A DNA stretch of 64,000 nt from Dysidea avara (GCF_963678975.1 NC_089272.1:59160574-59224573), one strand, 5' to 3'. Shown: positions 44,861 to 56,701, numbered from the stretch's first letter. The notes: generated by a model from the sequence alone, not told the origin. Numbers and translations: made by a program.

Positions 44861-45004
44861 TTTATAGTATTCATATAGTTTTCATGAGGCTATTGTTCTA
44901 CATGGATAATGCATGTCCTTGTAGCCAGTTCATTTTATAGTATTCGTATAGTTTTCGTGAGGTTATTGTTCTACATGGATAATGCATGTCCTTGTAGCCA
45001 GTTC
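44861..45004 (+). repeat. 73-bp direct tandem duplication
   Basis: tttatagtattcatatag ... gtccttgtagccagttc is repeated once from 44934 with few changes (tcat to tcgt, aggct to aggtt). Confidence 0.85.
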
Positions 45005-45067
45005 TTGGTTTGTGTTAGTTTGGTAGTAGTAGTACATGTGTGTGTGTGTGTGTGCGCGTGTGCGTGT

Positions 45068-45500
45068 GTAGCATAGCCAGATGGTTAGGGCATCTTCCTG
45101 GTGATCGAAAGGTCCCATGCAGGTTCGATTCCCGGTTACGCTACTTTGGTGTTGTTGTTTCCTTGAGCAAGAAACTTTACTCATATTGCTCCAGTCTACC
45201 CAGCTGCTTAAGTGGGGACCTGGTGGCCTGGTGTCAACTGGGGAAGCCTGTAACATCAATGGGTACCTGGGGAAACAAATGCCCAACTGTCCTTTTCTCG
45301 CTGAACGGTGTTGAGGTCATTGTGGGACTTTTGGTTCCGTGACCTCTCCCAGATATCTGGACAGTCCTCCTGTGGGATACTAGCCCTGCCCCAGGAGGAT
45401 TTACTTGCACAAGGCTCAAGTGCCTGGTGCACAGGCATCCCAGTACTGGTTCACTGGGCAGCAATAGCTGTGTTTCATACAGCTGCCGTAGGCTTTGTGT
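45068..45500 (+). mobile_element. tRNA-derived SINE
   Basis: The head, 45068-45144, has acceptor strands gtagca/gctac, an A box TAGCCAGATGG and a B box GGTTCGATTCC, with an imperfect anticodon arm. A body follows with ccttgagcaagaaacttta, a conserved SINE-type core, and ggggacctggtggcctggtg. A microsatellite lies just upstream. Because the tRNA fold is imperfect and it continues into the SINE body, I do not call a tRNA gene. Confidence 0.65.
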
Positions 45501-45571
45501 GTGTAATGTTTGTGTTGCTATGGAGATGAAAGAACTCTATAATTTAATATATTTTCTTTGCAGATACACAA

Positions 45572-45660
45572 GAGTGGATCTAGGGGGGTTCAAAGGGTTC
45601 CATGGAACCCCCCTCCCCTCTCCTTCATTTTCAGAAGAACCTTAATATTACTAGATGAGC
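45572..45660 (+). mobile_element. Fragment of the hAT-like G-rich element
   Basis: gtggatctaggggggttcaa with agggttccatggaacccccc, as in 38571-38640. Truncated. Confidence 0.45.
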
Positions 45661-45686
45661 TGCTGCACTGAACATCTGATGATGCA

Positions 45687-45687
<1 letters not shown>

Positions 45688-45725
<38 letters not shown>

Positions 45726-45790
45726 GCACGCACAGACGCACACAGACAGACAGACAGACAGACAGACACACACACACACACAACACAACA
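45688..45790. repeat. Compound (CA)n/(CAGA)n microsatellite
   Basis: CA run, then cagacaga tetramers, then CA and caacacaa units. Confidence 0.85.
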
Positions 45791-45959
45791 CAACATTATA
45801 CACAGAGACCATTAACCTATATACATAAAGAAGTTTCTAAACAATATTAGTACTTTGATCCACCTGAATCACAACATTATATTACTTGCGGAATCAAATG
45901 TTTGGAATTATTCATTGTTGTTATATACAGTATATTGTCATTATACATTTACACATGCA

Positions 45960-46125
45960 AGGATACTTTCTACTGCACAGGTACAAATCACTAAAGTCCT
46001 ATGAATGCTACCACCAGAACAGATATTGTTTTCAATTAGAATTTGGTTTGTTGGATCACTCTATTAGATTATGTAGTCGAACAGTACAGTCCCTAGATGT
46101 ATTCAAGAACAAACTTCTTTTTTGA
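45960..46125 (+). pseudogene. LINE ORF2 C-terminal fragment
   Basis: The frame reads LHRYKSLKSYECYHQN, then FGLLDHSIRLCSRTVQSLDV and FKNKLLF stop. This fits the end of LINE ORF2 (basic stretch, FF.RVVDHWN-type text, then SVxxFKxxLD). Diverged. Confidence 0.4.
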
Positions 46126-46129
46126 ACAA

Positions 46130-47250
46130 ATGGCTAAGGTTAACAAATGGCCAAGATGGATTTTGATTATTATTTAAAGTTGATTCTATTTTTGCATTGA
46201 TAAGGTATCTTTTGCCATCTTTCCTTTACTAATATTAATGTACCCAGTTTACATGTATATTAAAGATGAAATAATATTATGCCAAGCTTTAACTTACTCA
46301 TCTTCCTGCATTATTCTCATCACCATGCACTTACTTTCCATTTTTGCTACAATTGATCATGTGTGTTTGCAATTCCATGCTACCAAGAGTAATTGGAATG
46401 GTATACCAGCACTATTATATAGAGTTTTAATTATTGTTTCACATTACCACTCCAGAATGCAATCACCCTTTGTGGTGTTAATTTCATTTTTAATGCATCA
46501 TTCCCAACATACAAACATACAAATATATATGCTTATAGAGTATCTACTTTATGATGCAGTATATTGCTTTAATTTGCAAAGCAATTAGCATCATGGTACA
46601 GATGTTTCTTGGTTGTCACCCAAGTGCCAATGTCCTTGACTTCTGGAATGACATCTAGCTATGAAGCCATTGGTCATTTTATTGACCAAGTGTGACTTTT
46701 GTCAAAAGTGTGACATATTCAAGTGCTGCAACTACAGCCTTGTATGGTTTCATGCTAATGGCTAAATATTTGGCTTCCCAAATGTAGACAAATGTGATTT
46801 GACAATTACTTTAGTTGATGTTTTATATATAAAGCCTTGGATAATTGGCTGCAGTTATACATACCTTTATATCCATGGTAACAGTGAAACATCAAAAAGG
46901 TAATAAGTCACTGGGTTCTAAGTGAAAGGCTATGCCAATTATCACTTGTGTCTGATATGGAGAGTACTGGTATATGTGTGCAAAACAGCACAGGCACAGG
47001 ATGTGCTGACAGTTCAAATTTGGGAAGCAAAACCCTACAAGTAGTACCCACGACTCCTGAGAATGCTGGTGGACATTTTGTATGGCTCTCCTGTATAACA
47101 CTACTTCAGTGAATATTGCACTACACAAAACCATGCCAATAATGCCACAATTCGCCATGTAGCTTATGATCTCACGAATAAATTCTCAAGTAATTGGCTT
47201 TCAGAACAAACTACAGAACTCACTCATGTTGGTCTCATGGTAATCTAGCT
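46130..47250. other. Intergenic, no gene recognised
   Basis: AT-rich; open frames such as 46238-46588 are long only because of composition. No domain recognised. Confidence 0.4.
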
Positions 47251-47379
47251 AGGTCTTCAAAGTCATGATTCTTAATTCAGGAAATGGGCAAGCTGGTGTG
47301 ATAAACGGGGTCCCACTGTCAGAAATAGCAAACTATTTGGCAGCCATGCACAAGGAAAGCTGCTTATATAAATCACTCT

Positions 47380-48010
47380 GCAGTTTCAGTCAGCAATTTC
47401 TTCAGTTAAAGTTAAGGTAGATGGTATGGAGTTGGAAAACATCCTAGGGTGCAAATACAGTACTGTTGAAAGGGGCATTTCATGCCAGGTTTCCATTGCC
47501 ACGCTACACAGCTACCTGGGATGTTCAGGAAGTTTTTCAGTGTATAGAGGGTTTAAGGCCATCCTATACTCCATCGCTGATGTAGTTGACCTATATAAGC
47601 TTGTAACATTGCTTGCTCTAACAAGGCCACCGTGCTCAGCTGAATTAGCATTACTTCACTTAAACAGGAGACAGTATAAGCCATCTTCTACCTTGCAGCT
47701 TTGACAAAACAGTCATGACAAAGCAAACAGTTTGTGGAATTTTTCTTTCACACTTTTCCTTATAGCAGTAAATTGTAGGACTTTTCAGTGTTATGAACAA
47801 CTGGCAGAGAAGTTTAGATCTGGGAAAGCAGATTTATCTTTCAGTAGTCAAGTCTCACCACTTGGTGACCTCTCGCTCAATTGCAAGATGGCTACATGAG
47901 GTGTTGAAAAATTCAGGAACTGATGTGAATATTTTCTCTGCACAATCAGTGCAAGGAGCTTTTGGTTCAGCAGCAGAGATTACCACAAATGACACACAGA
48001 AACCAACAGA
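47380..48010 (+). pseudogene. Relic of a tyrosine recombinase (DIRS/Crypton-like integrase)
   Basis: Three frames together give a recombinase catalytic domain. Frame one reads LYKLVTLLALTRPPCSAELA then LLHLNRRQYKP, stopping at 47702-47704. The middle piece has NCRTFQCYEQLAEKFRSGKA. The third has KSHHLVTSRSIARWLHEVLK, then NSGTDVNIF and AQSVQGAFGSAAE. The LTRP.RSAEL and H.PVTS.TIARWL texts are characteristic of recombinases in DIRS-type and Crypton-type elements. The catalytic H-x-x-R is changed (HSTRGA expected, QSVQGA seen) and there are two frame breaks, so it is inactive. Confidence 0.6.
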
Positions 48011-48129
48011 ATGTAGTTCTGAATCTGTTTTTCGAAACTCTATTACTGATATATTTATGACCCTGTGTGCATGGGCATGCAGTGTTGTCATAGTCCCAAA
48101 CATTAGAGGGAAGGTGGTAATAAATTAAT

Positions 48130-49920
48130 GACAGTGAGCAAGTAACTAATAATAGTGTAGTACTGAGCAGTAGCCATGCAGTGATTAACTGCATGCTCAA
48201 CTTCACAATTGAGTGGCAACTGCCTTTTGGCATTAGTTGTATGCCCAGATCACTTTTTAACCTTCTGTAACACGAAAGAGAAAAAGGGGTATGGGCACAA
48301 GATTATCGTGGTGAAGGGAGGAAGGGTCTGGTTACTCTGCATTTAACTAACATCGATTATAGCTCAGCAACACCTTTATATTTTGTTTCTTACTGCATTA
48401 ATGTTTTAGTTACATGTTTCTGACTCCCTGTATTCACAGGCTTTAGCCTCCTCACAGGTCCCTAGTAGGATAGCACTTAATAAATTAAAAATGATTGAGA
48501 TACTCTAGTAGAGCAGTCATTTAACTTTTCTAATAGAGCAATCAGTTACAGCTTGGTCATTAATTCTTCCTACATTTTAAGACATTGCTGTGATTGGTAA
48601 CTAAAAGCCTAGAACCTATTCTCAGAGCTTCTATTTTTAGGTGCATGTCCTCAGACTCCTTAAAATTATTCTTTAACTAAAATTCATACAATGAATTGTC
48701 ATTCACTCCATGAGTGCTTTTGTTATTCATTAGTGTTGTAACCAAATTCCTTTTTATGTGCCACAGCTTCTGCCAAGTTCTTTAAACAAAGACTGAAACA
48801 CTTTTTTTGGTTTCAAATTATAATTAATTATATTTCTATTCTATACATGTGTTCTTTGTTTAATAGTTGTGTCGTTGTTTTTGTGATTGTATGTGTAATT
48901 CCTGTCTGTTGGCAAAAAAATGATACTAAAATTCATTCTATAATCAATTTTCAGAGACCCCCTTAAAAAGCCTAGTAGATCAGCCACTGAATTAGTTTAT
49001 AATAGTGACTAGCATACTGGGTAGGTAGCATATCAGCTGCAAACACAAAGTGTTTACCGTATAGCCAGAAATTTTCAAGGGACAAAACTTTTGTGAATTT
49101 CATCCCTCGAAAATTTCCCACTATACGGTAATTAATTACTGCCATCTTATACAGATTTTCTAATGGTAGAGTACTTTCTCTCTAGGAAAAAGGATGTGAA
49201 ATACCAGACTATGAGCTATATACATTCCTGGGAGTGGGGCATAACATTGAGTCTACTAAAGTAGATAAACTAAAATATTAATAGCAAAATACACAATAGA
49301 AAAAAACACCTCCAGCAAAATTGGGCCAAGAATTCTGGGTCTCTAAGTGTCTGTTATAGACGGGTTCCATTGTATACACTAAAGCTGAAATCTAACTAGA
49401 ACTATGTTTGCTACAAGTCAGTTGTGTTACAAACAAATCATTTACCATTTCATATTACTGTTTTACTTTTCAGTTAATCTACCAGCACAGGTGGTTCATG
49501 CAATCTAGTAAGCAGAATGCTGTATTAGATCATCTTGATCAGTTATTACCACTGTGTTAAGAAACAATAGGTCCCTCCCCTGGCATTCAGGTAGGTCTTC
49601 AGTCTGCTTTCCTCTATGCCTAGCTATGTAGGTTTAACAATCATCAATGATGAAGTAAATGGTGATATAACTTGCATGATGAAGACAGAGTGGTAAGACA
49701 GGGGGAGGGCTTGTATGAATCATAAAATCCGAATAGGTTAGATTATTCATTTTGTCGCAAAGACATGCGTACACAAAAGGAATATAGCCTGTTAACATGC
49801 TCCTCGCACAAAGTACACACACACATACACATGAGAACAGGTTTACAACCTACAATGGATAGGATACATAATATTATATACAAAATAACAAAACAGTTAT
49901 ATTACAGAACAAAAAAAAAC
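48130..49920. other. Intergenic, no gene recognised
   Basis: Contains two CTCTAWTAGAG-type motifs (48503-48545) and, near 48765-48835, text reading SAKFFKQRLKHFFW that may be a LINE end. Nothing else recognised. Confidence 0.4.
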
Positions 49921-49927
49921 AAAAAAA

Positions 49928-50187
49928 TTAAGAAGTGCAGAGTGAAATGCAAATGAAGACAATTCGACAACTGGAGAATACAATGAGGAATATAGAGTTC
50001 CATAAAAGGGGTGTTAACAAAAAAAAAGAATGATGGTAAGGATTGGTAGTTGTAGGGGGAATAGAAAGTGCTAGTGGATGGGATTGTGTGTTGGTTGTAG
50101 AAAATTGAAAACGCTTGTTAAAAGGGATGGAAATTCGTTCATGTAGGACATGATCATAGACTAAACCATAGATAGTATAATCAAGAC
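49928..50187 (-). pseudogene. LINE ORF2 C-terminal fragment
   Basis: The minus frame reads ISIPFNKRFQFSTTNTQSHP, then LALSIPPTTTNPYHHSFFLL and TPLLWNSI, matching the LINE ORF2 end (basic, P.T.T..Y..SFFPR....WNSLP). An A-rich stretch at about 49908-49930 (plus strand), T-rich on the minus strand, lies at its 3' side. It abuts the left end of the composite element. Confidence 0.5.
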
Positions 50188-50234
50188 ACACGGTAGTGTG
50201 TCGTGCGGCCCAAGAAGCCGGCGCGCCACACCGT
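50188..50234. repeat. GC-rich hairpin at left end of composite element
   Basis: cacggtagtgtgtcgtgcgg, then ccaagaa, then gccggcgcgccacaccgtg. An imperfect stem of about 18 bp in an AT-rich context. Confidence 0.6.
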
Positions 50235-51059
50235 GAGTATATTGACAGGAAGAACGAAAAAGTCATTTTCACACCTTTGTATCTCGGTGATCACTTATCT
50301 GATTGGAACCAAATTTGCTACACAGTTGCCCGCCAGCCAAGGGAGTCTACATTCCAAATTTGAAGGAAATCGCTCCAGCCATTTCCGAGATACGAGCTGC
50401 CAAAGTTTCGTTTTTTTTTTCTTCGTTTTTTTTTTTTTCTTCTTCTTCTTCGTCTTTTCGCACACTTGCAAAAATTGCTGTAACTCGCAAACGCGTACTC
50501 CGATCGCCTTGAAATTTGGCACACAGAAAGGGAGTCCAAAGGCGAATCCTAGCATCACATTTGGTACAAATCCGATGAATGGTTCAGAAGTTATGACCGA
50601 TTATTCGCGTAAAACAAGATCGATTTGTTGTCACGCCTACAGGGTAAACCGCTTCATGGAATGAGTTGAAAATTGCTATGTAGATGGAGTAACCATCATA
50701 GGAGTGCCTTTTGGTGGTTTGAAAGGAATCGAGATAAAGATCATGGAGATATGACACAAACCCCAACCTGTGTCACTCTAATATCTATGGTGTCACAATT
50801 ACGCGATCGATTTTTTATAAATATAAAAGTATTAGTTTTCACGCCTACTAGGCAAACCGCTTAGAGCAATGAGCTGAAAATCGGTGTATAGCTGGAATAA
50901 TCTTCATTGAAAGTCCTTGCAGTAGTGCAGAAGAATCGGATTACAAACCACTGAGTTGTGATTCGAAAGCCAACTCCGTGTAGCAAATGCGAGATCGAGA
51001 TACTCTAATAGAACAGTCACCCTAATAGAGCATTCGGCTAATTTATTTATTCCATTATA

Positions 51060-54000
51060 GAATTTTATTACATCACAAGTTATTCTGTAGGGAGTTCAGC
51101 TGCAAACAGTTAATCTTATAGACAGTTCAGCAAGAAGACAGTCACCATGTGGAGAGTTAAGCAAATATATCACTATAGAGATTCAGAACATTACAAGTCA
51201 CACTGAAGAAAGTTCAGCTATAAACAAGTCATGCACTGTGTAGAGAATTCAGCTACAATTAAGTCACTCTCTAGAGAATTCAGTTACACAGAATTCAGCT
51301 ACACACAAGTCACTGTGGAGAGAGTACAGCTACAAACAAAGTACCCTTTAGAGTGATCAGCTACAAACAAAACACTTTGCAGGGTGTTCAGCTGCAACAA
51401 ATCAACCTTTAGAACGATCAGCAATGAACAAATCAACACAAATCTACCTGTAGAGAGATAAGCTAGAAACAAATCACCCTGTAGAGAGTTCAGCTACAAA
51501 GAATCACCCTGTAGAGACATCAGCTAGAAACTAGACAGTAGAGAGTTCAGCTAAAACAAATCAACCTGCAGAGAGATCAGCTACAGACAAATCACCTTAT
51601 AGAGAGTTTAGCTACAAACAGATTACATGTAGAGAGATCGGCTACAAACAAATCAACCTGCAGAGAGATCAGCTACAGACAAATCACCTTACAGAGAGTT
51701 TAGCTACAAACAGATTACATGTAGAGAGATCGGCTACAAACAAATCAACATGCAGAGAGATCAGCTACACACAAATCAACTTGTAGAGAGATCAGCTAAA
51801 ACAAATCAACCTGCAGAGAGATCAGCTACAAACAAATCACCTTATAGATAGTTCAGCTACAAACAAATTACCTTGTAAAGAGATCCGCTACAAACAAATC
51901 AACCTGCAGAGTGATCAGCTACACACAATTCAACTTGTAGAGAGATCAGCTACAAACAAATCACCCTGTAGAGAGATCAGCTAGAAACTACACACAATTT
52001 AAGGAGTTCAGCTACAAGCAAATCACCCTGTAGAGAGTTCAGCTACAAACAAACCAACCTGTAGAGCGATCAGCTAGAAACAAATTACCCTGAAGAGAGG
52101 TCAGCTACAAAAAATCACCCTGTAGAGATATCAGCTAGAAACAAATCACCCTGAAGAGAGGTCAGCTACAAAAAATCACCTTGTAGAGAAATCAACTACA
52201 AACAAAACACTTTGCAGAGAGTTCAGCTACAAACAAATCAACCTTGTAGAGAGATCAGCTACAAACAAATCACCCTGCAGAGAGATCAGCTACACACAAA
52301 TCAACTTGTATAGAGATCAGCTACAAACAAATCACCCTGTAGAGAGATCAGCTAGAAACTACACACAATGTAAGGAGTTCAGCTACAAACAAATCACCCA
52401 GTAGAGAGATCAGCTACAAACTAGACACAAAGTAAGGAGTTCAGCTACAAGCAAGTTACCCTGTAGAGAGTTCATCTACAAGCAAATCAACCTACAGAGC
52501 AATCAGCTAGAAACAAATCACCCTGAAGAGAGGTCAGCTACAAAAAATCACCCTGTAGAGAGATCAGCTAGAAACAAATCACCCTGAAGAGAGGTCAGCT
52601 ACAAAACAATCACCCTGTAGAGAGATCAGCTAGAAACAAATCACCCTGAAGAGAGGTCAGCTACAAACAAAACACTTTGCAGAGAATTCAGCTACAAACA
52701 AATCAGCTTGTAGAGAGATCAGTTACACACAAATCAACCTGTCGAGAGATAAGATAGAAACAAATCACCCTGTAGAGAGTTCAGCTACAAGCAAAACACC
52801 CTGTAGAGAGTTCAGCTACAAGCAAAACACCCTGTAGAGAGTTCAGCAACAAAGAAACCACCATGTAGAGAGTTCAACTGCAAACAAATCACCTTATAGA
52901 GAGTTCAGCTACAAACAAAATCACCCTGTAGAGAGATCAGCTAGAAACTAGACACAATGTAAGGAGTTCAGCTACAAGCAAAACACCCTTTAGTGAGTTC
53001 AGCTACAAACAAATCAACCTGCAGTGAGATCACCTACAAAAAGCACCTTGTACAGAGTTCAGCTACAAACAAATTACCCTGTAGAGAGATCGGCTACAAA
53101 CAAATCAACCTGTAGAAAGATCAGCTACACACAAATCAACTTGTAGAGAGATCAGCTACAAACAAATCACCCTGTAGAGAGATCAGCTAGAAACTAGACA
53201 CAATGTAAGGAGTTCAGCTACAAGTAAATCACCCTGTAGAGAGTTCAGCTAAAACAAATCAACCTGCAGAGAGATCAGCTACAAATAAATCACTTTATAG
53301 ACAGTTCAGCTACAAACAAATTACCTTGTAGAGAGATCGGCTGCAAATTAATCAACCTGCAAAGAGATCAGCTACACACAAATCAACTTGTAGAGAGATC
53401 AGCTACAAACAAATCACCCTGTAGAGAGATCAGCTAGAAATTAGATACAATGCAAGGAGTTCAGCTACAAGCAAAATCACCCTTTAGTGAGTTCAGCTAC
53501 AAACAAATCAACCTGCAGTGAGATCACCCACAAAAACGCACTTGTACAGAGTTCAGTTACAAACAAATTACCCTGTAGAGAGATCAGGTAGAAGAATTCA
53601 CCTTGTAGAGAGTTCAGCAACTAGGGACCCGCCGATTATGCTCATAATTTTACCTATTATGCTATGCTGCACTGCTCAAAAATTTACCTATTATGCTTAA
53701 ATTTACGCTCAATACTTACCCATTATGCTCAAATTATGCCCAATTATTTATGCCTCAGTTCTCATGCTCTGCTAATAATTTCCAATCTATGCATGGATAA
53801 ATAATAAGTGGCTGAAGCACAAACTTACTTGTCAAAATGCATATCACAGAAAAGATCGATATACTCTAATAGAACAGTCAGCTATGTGATTGTTCTATTA
53901 GAGTTACTGACTGTTCTATTAGAGTATATCGATCTTTCTGTGATAGCTATTTTGATAAGCAAGAATTCATACTATTACACAAATATTCTACCTATTATGC

Positions 54001-55110
54001 TAGCATTATGCTCAATGCTTTCAGACACCTATTATGCTCATAATTATGCCAGCATAATCGGCGGGTCCCTATCAGCAACAAAGAAACCACCATGTAGAGA
54101 GTTCAGCTGCAAACAAATCACCCAGTAGAAAGATCAGCTAGAAGAAGTTACCTTGTAGAGAGATCAGTTACAAAGAAACCATCATATAGAGAGTTCAGCT
54201 ACAAAGAAATTACCCCGTAGAGAGTTCAGCTAGAAGAAGTCACCTTGTAAAGAGTTCAGCTACAAAGAAACCATCATGTACAGAGTTCAGCTACAAAGAA
54301 ACCACCTGTACAGAATTCAACTACAAACAAATCACCCTGTATAGAGAAGAAGTTACCTTGTAGATAGTTCAGCTACAACAATTCACCCTGTAGAAAGATC
54401 AGCTAGAAGAAGTCACCTTGTAGAGTGTTCAGTTACAAAGAAACCATCATGTAGAGAGTTCAGCTGCAAACAAATCACTCTGTAGAGAATTCAGTTACAA
54501 TGAAACCGCCATGTAGAGAGTTCAGCCTCATACAAACCACCTTGTAGAGAATTCAACTACAACAAATCACCCTGTAGAGAAGAAGTTACCTTGTAGAGAG
54601 TTCAGCTACAAAGAAACCATCATGTAGGGAGTTCAGCTACAAAGAAACCACCATGTAGAGAGTTAAGCTGCAAACAAATCACCTGTAGAGAGTTCAGCTA
54701 GAAACAAATCACCCCGTAGAGAGATCAGCTGGACAAAGTCACCTTGTAGAGAGTTCAGCTACAAAGAAACCATCATGTAGACAGTTCAGCTGCAAACAAA
54801 TCACCCTGCAGAGAGTTCAGCTACAAAAAAATCACCCTGTAGAGAGTTCAGCTAGACGAAGTCACCTTATAGAGAGTTCAGCTACAAAGAAACCATCATG
54901 TAGAGAGTTCGGCTACAAAGACACCACCATGTAGAGAGTTTAGCTGCAAACAAATCACCTGTAGGGAGTTCAGCTAGAAACAAAATACCCTGTAGAGAGA
55001 CCAGCTAGAAGAGGTTACCTTGTAGAGAGTTCAGCTACAAAGAAATCTTCCTGTATATAGTTCAGCTACATTTCAAGTCACCCAGTAGAGAGATCAGCTG
55101 CAAAAAAATA
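51060..55110 (+). repeat. 31-bp minisatellite array, about 115 units
   Basis: The consensus unit is caccctgtagagagttcagc followed by tacaaacaaat. Units vary at fixed places (ttcagc or gatcagc; tacaaac or tagaaac; accctgt, aacctgc or acttgt). Variants with cacaatgtaaggagttcagc recur about every 0.2-0.4 kb, suggesting higher-order units. A 450-bp hAT-type MITE interrupts the array at 53622-54071. Confidence 0.9.
53622..54071. mobile_element. hAT-type MITE, copy B, 450 bp
   Basis: The 8-bp duplication TCAGCAAC is at 53614-53621 and 54072-54079, taken from the satellite unit. Termini tagggacccgccgattatg / cataatcggcgggtcccta. Almost identical to 32648-33091, so it is a recent insertion into the array. 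Confidence 0.88.
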
Positions 55111-55313
55111 TCCTGTGGGGCATAATGGGCATGTAATAAATATATGTATATAATTTGTATAATTACTAATAAAATCAAAAATAATTGAAGTACAAAATTC
55201 TTCTTTAAGTTCTTTTCTTCTTCCTGTAGTAAAGAAAAAAACACATGGGTTAAAAAGCCCCAAAGCCAGCCATAGGCCGGCTTTGCAGTATACAAATACA
55301 AAAAGAAGTGATA

Positions 55314-55635
55314 TCTAATCAAAAACAGCCAAGCTGTAAAAAAAGGTGCGGCCCCCAAAAAGGCCATGGTGAAAAAAGATGTGAAATCCAAGGTGGCGGC
55401 CAAGAAATGGCTGTGATGGTAGGTTAATGGTTACATTTTAATAACAACAATTCAGGTGAATTTGGTGCCAAGACCAAGCGGCACAAAATTCACCTGAATT
55501 GTCGTTATTAAAATGTAACCATTAACCTACCATCACAGCCATTTGTTGGCTGCCACCTTGGATTTCACATCTTTTTTCACCATGGCCTTTTTGGGGGCCG
55601 CACCTTTTTTTACAGCTTGGCTGTTTTTGATTAGA
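55314..55635. repeat. 320-bp foldback palindrome
   Basis: Arms of about 150 bp (55314-55463 against 55485-55635) are nearly perfect reverse complements around a ~21-nt loop that can itself pair (gtgcc/ggcac). It is the right end of the composite element. RNA read through it would form a very stable hairpin. Confidence 0.9.
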
Positions 55636-55734
55636 TTATACTATCTAGGACTAAACTAACACAAAAGGAGCGTCTAGAAGGCCACTTGAATTCTTGTAAA
55701 CATAACTGCCCTGATATATATAGAATGCTGATGT

Positions 55735-56701
55735 CAGGCCTGCCAACCCACACGGATTTACCGTGAGACTCACAATTTCACTACCATGCAAGCTCAAAGT
55801 CTCACAAGCAGTAGCTCTAAACTCATGGATTTTTAGTTAAGCTACCAATTCTCACAGATCATCACCGTAAAACTCATGATTTCTTTCACTTTCAAGCTCA
55901 GGTCAGAGTCAAAGCACTCAGAATGCCCTTTCCTAGCCATTTCCAGTTTTCAGGGAATTTCCCTGGGTACATAATTGTGGTACAACTAATAATAGAGGCA
56001 AAACCACATGATTATAAAGGCGGGCATTGTGGAAAGGATTTTTCTTCGGCCTTCTATTTAATACCAATACACTGGAAAGTATTTGGAGCAAGATCTGGAG
56101 TTGATTTTAAGCAGTCAGAACTCTGATCAGAATACTAACCCTGAAGCACTTGGTTTACACGTCACACAAGAGTACCTGCTTTCCCGGCTGAGTTTGTAGC
56201 CTATACAAATGGTATGTACTATGTATCTGGAGTATTTTATTTGCTTTCAGCCTCTAGGATGAAATTGACACATCTTCACAAAGTCATCAAGTGATATTAT
56301 AAGCACCTAGTGGCTTATATCAAGAATGTTCCATAGTCCAGTTATGTGCTACAACTTCACAGCACTGAATAAAAGAGTAACTGTTTCACTTTCAACACGG
56401 TGACTTCTGAGTAAGTACATTTAGCTAGCTGGTGAAATAAGACTTGTGCACACATTTACTGCAGGTCTAGATATTCCGTGCATAGATTAGTGATGCAAAA
56501 CATGTTTTAAATGTTATACTGATGCCCATATGAAGATGGGCATGTGTATATGTGTTGCATGGTAAAGGTGGCCTATCTGCCCATTGTTTGGACATGGGGG
56601 CTGTTGCAACTTGCTGTGTCTGCCTGTGCAGATACAGTAGTCCATTCTGGGTGTCAAGACCAAGTCTCAAGGTTTTTCTGTTCTCTAGGTTGGCAGGCCT
56701 G
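55735..56701. mobile_element. DNA transposon, 967 bp, 6-bp target duplication
   Basis: Termini caggcctgccaacc and ggttggcaggcctg are 14-bp perfect inverted repeats. The flanks are TGATGT at 55729-55734 and again at 56702-56707. The 6-bp duplication would suit some hAT subgroups, but class assignment is open. No transposase frame recognised. Confidence 0.7.

Larger units (their letters stand above)
50188..55640 (+). mobile_element. Composite element: left module, 31-bp minisatellite array, terminal foldback
   Basis: The left module (50188-51050) begins with the GC-rich hairpin and has two related ~210-bp blocks, each starting cacgcctac.(a)gg.aaaccgctt. The array occupies 51060-55110 and the foldback 55314-55635, preceded by a small caaagccagcc/ggccggctttg stem at 55260-55286. 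The same three parts occur in the same order at 20640-22040. That colinearity is the reason to treat it as one mobile unit. No transposase or RT is encoded, so it would be non-autonomous. Class unknown. Confidence 0.6.

Noticed and set aside
45068..45144. Functional tRNA gene
   Set aside because: A and B boxes are good, but the acceptor and anticodon stems have mismatches and the sequence runs into a SINE body.
46238..46588. 116-codon plus-strand open frame
   Set aside because: AT-rich composition, no domain, no splice context.
50203..50664. Open frames through the T-rich left module
   Set aside because: They are open because of a poly-T/TTC tract; the other copy of the element does not preserve them.
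51060..55110. CRISPR-like array (31-bp repeats)
   Set aside because: Units are directly adjacent with no unique spacers, in a eukaryotic context. It is a minisatellite.
55062..55403. 113-codon minus-strand hydrophobic open frame
   Set aside because: It overlaps the minisatellite end and the foldback arm; not conserved in the older copy.
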